A stretch of 64,000 nt of DNA. Source: Voacanga thouarsii. Its lineage: Eukaryota > Streptophyta > Magnoliopsida > Gentianales > Apocynaceae. The notes beneath the pieces are model-generated. The model did not search any database, was not told the origin of the DNA, and worked only from the letters and a program-made list of their open reading frames with translations. Position 1 is the stretch's first letter. Every line of letters begins with the position of its first letter. This document shows, piece by piece, positions 57,546 through 64,000 of the stretch. The stretch spans positions 6,634,001-6,698,000 of the forward strand of contig JANUWF010000008.1 of NCBI GenBank assembly GCA_026120185.1, written 5' to 3'. The translations under genes and the position numbers were made by a program.

Positions 57546-59457
57546 GAGATTATATCATCTTAAGTGTTTGAATGGTTGGTCTGTGAAATCTTTTACCGTG
57601 TTGATAGAGCTATTGATTTGAAGCATTCCCATGTGGCATTTCATTACCGTCCTCTTATTATGAACCTAAAAAAATAATCAGAGACTTAGGATTTGGTTAC
57701 CATAAAATTGATGCTTGTCCGAATGACTGTATCTTGTATTAGGGTGACAATAAAAATAAAGAATCTTGTAATATATGTTTACCCCCTAGAAGGATGATGA
57801 ATAAAAGTGGCGCAATGGACGAAGAGATTGACAAATATAGGAAGAAAAAATTAGCCAAAATCTTACAGTATTTTCCTTTGATTCCAAAGCTCAAAAGACT
57901 TTATATGTCTTCCAAAACTGCTTTTTCCATGAGGTGGCATGCTGATGGAAGGAACAAAGATGGGAAGTTAAGGCACCCCACAGATGCTTTAGCATGGAAA
58001 GACTTTGACCAGCGATACTTGAATTCATAGCTAATCCTCGTAGTATGAGGCTTGGCCTAGCTAGTGATGGTTTTAATCCTTTTAGAACTAATAGTACCAC
58101 ATATTGCACTTGGCCAGTTGTATTAGTTCCATATAACATGGAACCTTAGATATGCATGAAATCATCATTAATATTGTCCATGGTTATTCCTAGAGAAAAG
58201 GGACTAGGAAATGATATCGATGTCTTTTTACAACCTTGGACTAGGAGAACTAAAGCAATTATGATACGGTGTGGGTGCATTTGATGCAGGTGGTAATGAA
58301 TTCTTCAAGTTACGAGCATCGCTTTTGTGGATAATTAATGATTTTCCTGCATATGCCAATTTATCAGGTTGGAGCACTAAAGGACGTGTAGCTTGTCCAT
58401 CTTGTGAGAAATTCATTGATTCTAGGTGGTTACATAATAGGCAAAAATTTTGTTACATGGGTCATAGACGATGGTTGGATCATGATCATCCATATAGATT
58501 CAGGAAAGATGAATTTGATGGCACTAAAGAGTTACGGTTAGCACCATCACCGATTTTTGGTACTAAAATATTAAGACAGTTGGATGGTGTTCCTTTCTTG
58601 GAAAAACATCAAAATTAAATAATAAACGAGCTAGGGAAGAAGTTGATAGCTCCAGAATTTGTTAATCGAATGTTGAGCAATCTAGTGTTCATAATAAAGC
58701 TGGAATATTTGAAGATGCTGATAATTTTGTTGAAGATTTAGATAGATGTCAGGGATCTACAAATGCAGTACCTCATTGTTTATGGAAAAAACAGAGCATC
58801 TTCTTTGATCTTCCTTATTGGGAATTCAATCTCCTTCATCATAATTTAGATGTCATGCATATTGAGAAAAATGTTTGTGATAACTTGATTGGTACCTTAT
58901 TAAATCTTGATGGTATGACCAAAGACAACTACAAAACAAGATTTGATTTAGTTGATATAGGTATTAGACATGATCTCCATCCCTTCCATAATGATAATAA
59001 TCAGATTTGTTACCCTCCATCTTGTTACAAGATGAATTCAAAAGAAAAAGAACTGTTCTTAACGGTTTTGAAGAATTTGAAGGTTCCTGATGATTTTTCA
59101 TCAAATATCTCAGGTTGTATAAACTTGAAGGAGCGCAATATTTCAAATCCGAAAAGTCATTATGGTCATATTATGATGCAGGATATTCTTCCTATAGCTG
59201 CAAGAGCATGCATGCCACCTCAAGTTGTTTCAGTTGCCTCTGAGTTATCATTATTTTTTAAGGAGTTATGCTGTAAAACCCTGGGTCTAGATAAGATTGA
59301 TGAATTGGAAGCAAGGGTGGCTTTAACACTTTGTCAGTTGCAGAAGATTTTTCCTCCAAGTTTTTTTTATCATTATGGTTCATTTGACCGTACATCCTGT
59401 TGTAGAAGTGAAACTTGGAAGTCTTGTACAATACAGATGGATGTTTCCCATAGAGAG
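57546..59457 (+). pseudogene. CACTA TNP2 transposase, central part
   Basis: Continues the transposase after C2: RLYHLKCLNGWSVKSFTVLI, DACPNDCILY, LQYFPLIPKLKRLYMSSKTA, MRWHADGRNKDGKLRHPTDA, MRLGLASDGFNPFRTNSTTY, WPVVLVPYNMEP, DIDVFLQPW, and later LPYWEFNLLHHNLDVMHIEK and NVCDNLIGTLLNLDGMTKDN. These are the TNP2 family blocks in order. The catalytic-region motif usually S-H-D-C-H reads S-H-Y-G-H. Frameshifts or stops occur after LGL, at 58144-58150, near 58270, at 58617 and in the T run near 59370. The exon ends at 59457 with a normal GT donor. Confidence 0.85.
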
Positions 59458-59556
59458 GTTAGACAATTTATTTTTTCATTACAAATATTTCAAAACTAAT
59501 TACTTTATGATTAAAACTACTAATACTTGTTACTGCTGAATTTTAATTTAATTCAG

Positions 59557-60745
59557 GAACTTGGTTCGTCTAAAATCACATGTACAAAACAGAGCACAAC
59601 CAAAGGGTTCTATCGCAGAAGGTTATATGGCAGAGGAATGTTTGGTTTTTTGTTTTAGATATCTTGGTGGAGTTGAAACAATGTTTAATCGTCCCCAAAG
59701 AAATTTTGATCCTATTGATGATACTGAAAATTACTTATTTTTTACTAGAGGACAAATTTTGGAAAAAGTAGATAACATTGTTCTTGATGAAATGGCCTTA
59801 GCACAAGTCCATCGTTATGTGTTTCTTCACTATGATCATATATCGCTGTATCGTAAGTCAGTCAAGTAAAATACACAAACTTTTTATTTTGAATATTTTT
59901 TTAATAATACTTTAAAATTCTTGCAGTGAATTTTTGGCTATGCAGAGAAGAGGATATTGACCAAATCGATCTAACCAACGCATTGAACAAAAGTGGCTAT
60001 TAGAGAATTTTCCAGAATGGCTCTTAAACCAAGTGAGAAACTTCTAAAAATTAATGCATTTAATGTTAATTTGTAGCCAGTACTTTTATATTATTCTTAC
60101 ATAATTTGAATACGAAATATTAGGTGCCAAAGATGACCGAGAGCAATGTTTATGAAAAGATAACATCCATTGCTAGAGGCCCAAGCAATATCAGTAAATG
60201 ATTTACTGGCTTTGTTATAAATGGATTTAGATTCCATACAAAAAATCATGAAAGATTATGTAAAACTCAAAATAGTGGAGTGTTTGTAAAGGTTGATGGG
60301 GTTTCCTATCATGAGGTTCTCAATGACATAATTAAATTATATTATTATAAAAATTTGAAAATTGTGATGTTTAAATGTGGTTGGTTTGATATCAAGTCAC
60401 CAAGGGGATTAAAAAAAGATGTAAATGGTTTCACTTTGGTCAATTTCACCAAACTAATCCACACAGGAAGCTTTTCGCGAGATGATCCTTTTGTATTCTC
60501 CTCTCAAACAAAACATGTATTTTATGTTCAAGATCTAAAGTAAAGTGAATGGTTCCAAGTGATTCACACAAAACTAAGAGATTTATATGAGATGGGGTTT
60601 GGTTCACAAGAAGAGGATGATGATGTTTACACTGCCTGCATGCCTCATAATTCGGATGTATCTACTGATGTTAGTTGACATACCACTTGGGTTAGAGAGG
60701 ATGCTAATGAACAAAGTGACATTTGAATATACTTCAGACGATCCC
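59557..60745 (+). pseudogene. CACTA TNP2 transposase, C-terminal exons
   Basis: After an intron (59458-59556) the frame resumes as NLVRLKSHVQNRAQPKGSIA, EGYMAEECLVFCFRYLGGVE, ending near 59852 at a GTAAGT donor; this matches the DUF4218 region of CACTA transposases. A short exon follows (59927-60032, SNQRIEQKWLLENFPEWLLN, with a TGA). A last exon starts at 60124 with VPKMTESNVYEKITSIARGP, NGFRFHTKNHERLCKTQNSG, YYYKNLKIVMFKCGWFDIKS, VNGFTLVNFTKLIHTGSFSR and DDPFVFSSQTKHVFYVQDL, matching DUF4216. A TAA follows LK and a TGA follows VS. Exon-intron structure is typical of plant TNP2 genes; the gene is inactive. Confidence 0.83.
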
Positions 60746-61899
60746 AAGTCTAACCATACCCCTGCTCTTGATGTAAGTGATAATCAAGATTATATAGTCA
60801 ACTTTTTTTATACTTTAAGGATTTCCAAGGTTGGAATCATTTCACATACTAATACGCATTACAGTGCATATGATGACATTAATCCCTCAAAACAATTTTC
60901 ATTTTAAAGATGTTCAGTGTTGGAAATAGTTTTTTGTTGACTATTTAGAAAAGCTAATTTATTTTGAGTGTTTTTTTTGTGGACAAAAATCACTCATGCT
61001 CATTTTTAGCTGTCTTACTGTGTAAATAAGATTACAGAGTATGGAAAACATACTTGCGCATAGTCTGCTTGTTCTGTTATGTTTTAAATCTTAGTAGGAA
61101 GGGGATTTAATAGCTGCTTATAATAGTATTGGTAGAGCTTTTTACTTCTGTGAACAAATAAGTTTTAACTTGTTGATCTGCACTTTTGTTTCAGATGTTA
61201 TGCTTAGCTTCATCCTCCTGTTGTTAACTACAAGAAGAATAAGTGGGGGCACAACAACTAGGTATGTAGATGTTTATTTTTTTTCCCCTCTGGTTTCATT
61301 CATTGGAACACAAACTTGGGTATTATCCCTGCACTAATAATTGTTTCTGGTGTTTTCAGTTGATGGCGATGAAGAAGATCATGCAGATGTGCTATTGAAG
61401 GTTTTTGCTATGTTCTATTTTGTTGGTTGTCCGAATTTAACTGGCTAACGATTTGTTTGAATTGTTTTATAAGGACAGCATTTTTGGATGTTGGACAATG
61501 CTAGCATTATCGCTAGGAATTATTTATTTTCAGTGTTTTGTGTTTTATTTGAATATATTTAAATTTTGTGGTCTGATGGATTTCTTGTGGATGACCCCAA
61601 CAATTGTGGTCGATTAGAGCATATAAGAGGCCACCCCTTAGGTCTCAGGAGTGCTAGTTCAACTAATTATATTATTCAGCCAACCTGGGATGGTCATTCC
61701 AATAAGGTCTTAACTAATGAACTCGAAGACAGTGGACAATATCGTCAATCCACTTAGATTCGTTATATTAAATTCTGATTTGGTATAATTTCTTCTTTCT
61801 GGTGGCTTTTTTTTATTTTTTGTGCTACCATTTATGATATAAGGATTTTGGTTGATATTTTATTAGATTTCGGTAGAGGGCACGAGTGTGATTGATGAC
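60746..61899 (+). other. Unassigned region between transposase and CCCH pseudogene
   Basis: T-rich, intron-like DNA. Two short stretches look exon-like: 61360-61400 (VDGDEEDHADVLLK between a CAG acceptor and a GT donor) and 61567-61757 (GFLVDDPNNCGRLEHIRGHP, LGLRSASSTNYIIQPTWDGH). They may be upstream exons of the CCCH pseudogene, but I do not recognise them with certainty. Confidence 0.4.
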
Positions 61900-63800
61900 T
61901 GCTAAGTTTATGGGCATAATGATGGACATGCAGCCTTCGCCTAATTTGCGTCCATTTAGACGAGAAAACTTGGTACTCTAAATATGTTGAATTTTGATGT
62001 CAACTGATTGATCATTTCATACTCTATACTGACTAGTGGACATTATTCTTCAGCATGTGGAATACACTAGTCACTATTACACTGAAGACAACAAGAACTC
62101 TGGGTTACTTGGCAGGAAGGAGTTGTTGTGTATGGGAAATTTTGGTGCGTTTCAGTTTTGGTAACATGTTTCCAAGGTATTTCCTGTTTGAATGTACAAT
62201 TTTTATTTCCCTATTTCTCTATTTCATTATTGTGCTTTTGGATTTTAGCTAGAGGTTTGTAACTTCTCTCTGTTATCTTTCTTTGAAGGACAAATACTAG
62301 TTTGAACAGTTGAAAGAACTTGTTATGCTTGAGGGCATGGAAGATACACATTGCATACTGCCTAAATAGATGCTTCCTAGCATATTATTCACCCAAAACA
62401 TAAAAATCCTTTTGCAAATAATGAAATCATCGACATACTACATCACTTTCGGCCCAAATGTCTTGTAGCATCTAATAATATGCCATCGTATTATGAACCT
62501 TTTGCATTTAAACACATCTGTTATGTCAACTATGAGGAAAATGGGGACTCCGATGAATAGCTGGACCTTAATGTCAGAGTTAGCAAATGCATTACCATAC
62601 CATTTGTCAGTTTCAATCATTTTCGAGCATCTGAGGTAGCTAAAAAGTTGCCAGCTATTATCAAAGAGGTCAGCATTTGGTTTTTTCTATTAGAAATTTC
62701 TTGTGAAATGAAGATTGAAGTTTCCTTTTGCTTTCCATATGGAATAGATGAGAGTTTAGCAAAAAGAGGTTATATATGGAGATGGCAATGTACGTACTAC
62801 TGGCTACAATCTTAAGGCTGCTGGAGATTATTCTCTATGTAAATTCTTCATAAACGGGCTCTGCAACAGGGGAAGCCAATGTTTGTATTCTCATTCACTA
62901 CAAGCAAGTAGACCTCTTTATAAATTCTTCTTCTCTTTACAGGTAATCATTAGTTTGAAATATCTTAGCATTCTTCTCATTCTATTCAAAGAAAGAAAGA
63001 TGTTTGCTGTCTCTTATTCCTACCTTTAGGATTCCTGTCAATAGTTGAGATCATCTGTCTCATGAAAATGTTAGATAGCTTGAGAAGGGAAGAATGGTAG
63101 GAGAAATGAATTCTTCCCTGGAGTTCTTGAGGATTTTTAAGGACTTTTTTTCTTTTTTTTTTTTTAGGACGGGAGGGTGGGGGGTGTTGGGGTAGGATGA
63201 GAGTGTGTAAGAATTTATTAGTCAAGAAAATTTTGCAAAGCTGACAATTTGAAAAATTGTTATATTATCCTGTTTCCCTTTACTATTAGCGTTTGGTTGA
63301 ATCTTCAGGCCAGAGCTTTCTTTGCATTCCTACCATCTTCGCTTTCTGTGTTCCCAGCTTGCTCCAAAGCATTCTATGTCATTTGGTATTTCCATTTTTG
63401 TAGTCTCAGAGGAAAGACTAAAGTGATTATTTACATTCTTTGTTTGTGTGACTCCCCCTGAGTAGATTACTATAACTTCATACTTTGTTGCTAATTGTTG
63501 GTTGTTGTTAGCTTTTGATGTACATCATGTTGTTGTTGATGCATCTGCAGGGATGTCATAATGGAGATTCATGTTTCTTTTCTCATAATTAGGTTTCATC
63601 ACCATCAAGTAGCGATGCAAATTTATGTGTGCCAGAAGATGCAGATGCTGATGCAGAATCACTTTTGCAATTATTTCCTGCATCTCCAAGAAGATGTGTT
63701 CTTTTGTTGAATGACACTAATTTCCATTTTTCATCACATCTGGCTCTTCATTATGATCCATCCTCTATAATTGCCACAACATCTTTGCCAAATGGATGAT
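61900..63800 (+). pseudogene. CCCH zinc-finger/DEAH helicase-type gene, C-terminal pseudogene
   Basis: At least five exons with intact splice borders. 61900-61972: AKFMGIMMDMQPSPNLRPFR. 62054-62176: HVEYTSHYYTEDNKNSGLLG, MGNFGAFQFW-stop. 62289-62668: DKY-stop-FEQLKELVMLEGMED, later CLVASNNMPSYYEPFAFKHI and PFVSFNHFRASEVAKKLPAI. 62769-62942: GDYSLCKFFINGLCNRGSQC and LYSHSLQASRPLYKFFFSLQ. 63551-63800: GCHNGDSCFFSHN-stop, LLQLFPASPRRCVLLLNDTN, FHFSSHLALHYDPSSIIATT. One CCCH finger (C-x7-C-x5-C-x3-H) is intact; the second has lost its first cysteine. The order and wording match the C-terminal half of plant CCCH zinc-finger proteins with a DEAH helicase domain, such as Arabidopsis At2g47680. Several stops make it a pseudogene. 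Retained introns show a DNA-level duplication. Confidence 0.75.
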
Positions 63801-64000
63801 CTGCCTGCTCGGATACTAAGCTGCACAAGACTTTCTTCAAGTACTTAGCTTAGGAGATGATCTGGCTAAAGTGCAAGTAATCATCACCATGAACAATACT
63901 CCCTTTTCTCACTTGTAGGTAATTCTAAAGTATTACTTAACATTTTAGTATAGCTTGAGGCTAAGTTTCTTTAGAAGAATGGAGTGGAAAATAAATAGAA
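63801..64000 (+). other. Window end, unassigned
   Basis: No clear ORF, and no CACTA right end seen. It may be intron sequence of the CCCH pseudogene. Confidence 0.35.

Larger units (their letters stand above)
46256..64000 (+). mobile_element. CACTA (En/Spm) transposon, left end to beyond the window
   Basis: Starts with CACTACAACAAAAG, the terminal inverted repeat of plant CACTA elements, preceded by GTA (46253-46255) as the likely 3-bp target duplication inside C1. Contents are subterminal repeats (46280-47010), a non-coding stretch with a MACPF-like gene fragment (48097-48218), and a TNP2-type transposase (50279-60745) split by C2. No matching right terminal repeat (TTTTGTTGTAGTG-like) was found before 64000, so the right end is either further on or deleted. 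Whether the CCCH pseudogene at 61900-63800 lies within the element depends on that end. Confidence 0.82.

Noticed and set aside
63100..63200. CACTA right terminal repeat near the window end
   Set aside because: No CACTA-complement end (GTAGTG preceded by TTTTGTT) and no subterminal repeats are present between 60745 and 64000.
1..64000. CRISPR array, bacterial operon or organelle DNA
   Set aside because: No spaced repeats, no bacterial gene layout, and the content is entirely plant nuclear transposons.

Overview
The window is plant nuclear heterochromatin, almost certainly from a flowering plant and probably a eudicot. It is AT-rich and packed with chromovirus-type Ty3/gypsy LTR retrotransposons, Ty1/copia retrotransposons and an En/Spm-type CACTA transposon carrying spliced plant gene fragments. 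I see no intact host gene, rRNA or true tRNA gene. The species cannot be named from this sequence.

Nearly all of it can be read as one nested stack, resolved through LTR ends and target-site duplications (TSDs). The oldest layer, G0, is a minus-strand gypsy element: its LTR runs from before position 1 to about 2488 and resumes at 30624-30777, followed by a polypurine tract and scrambled integrase/chromodomain remnants to 31739. Left branch: inside the G0 LTR sits a TGAT-family solo LTR (T1, 2489-30623). Inside that is a diverged gypsy solo LTR (S1, 2666-28918, TSD CTTTT). Inside that is a complete plus-strand Tekay/Del-like chromovirus (E1, 4384-27204). Its 3' LTR is split by a second complete chromovirus on the minus strand (E2, 16852-25697, TSD CTTAT).

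Right branch: a deleted minus-strand gypsy element (D1, from 31740) interrupts G0. D1 holds a TGAT solo LTR (T2, 35001-41279, TSD ATTAA), which holds a gypsy solo LTR (S2, 35004-39762, TSD AATGA). The right LTR of D1 is broken by a minus-strand copia element (C1, from 42072), which carries another TGAT solo LTR (T3, 44105-45635, TSD ACTAT). C1 is then broken by a CACTA transposon (from 46256), whose TNP2 transposase gene is split by a second copia element (C2, 50850-57540, TSD ATATT). The right end of the CACTA element and the far halves of C1 and D1 are not in the window.

E1 and E2 share the order LTR, tRNA-Met primer site, acidic ORF0, gag, protease, reverse transcriptase, RNase H, integrase, chromodomain, polypurine tract, LTR. 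Both are full of nonsense codons and frameshifts, so neither is autonomous now. ORF0, between the primer site and gag, has three short hydrophobic cores each followed by acidic runs, like tandem SUMO-interacting motifs, and has a splice-acceptor-like sequence directly before its ATG. All five gypsy LTR loci also carry a conserved tRNA-like A-box/B-box pair.

The CACTA element carries a fragment resembling the start of a MACPF/CAD1-like gene between its subterminal repeats and transposase. Beyond the transposase lies an intron-containing pseudogene of a CCCH zinc-finger/DEAH helicase-type gene (about 61900-63800), possibly also captured.
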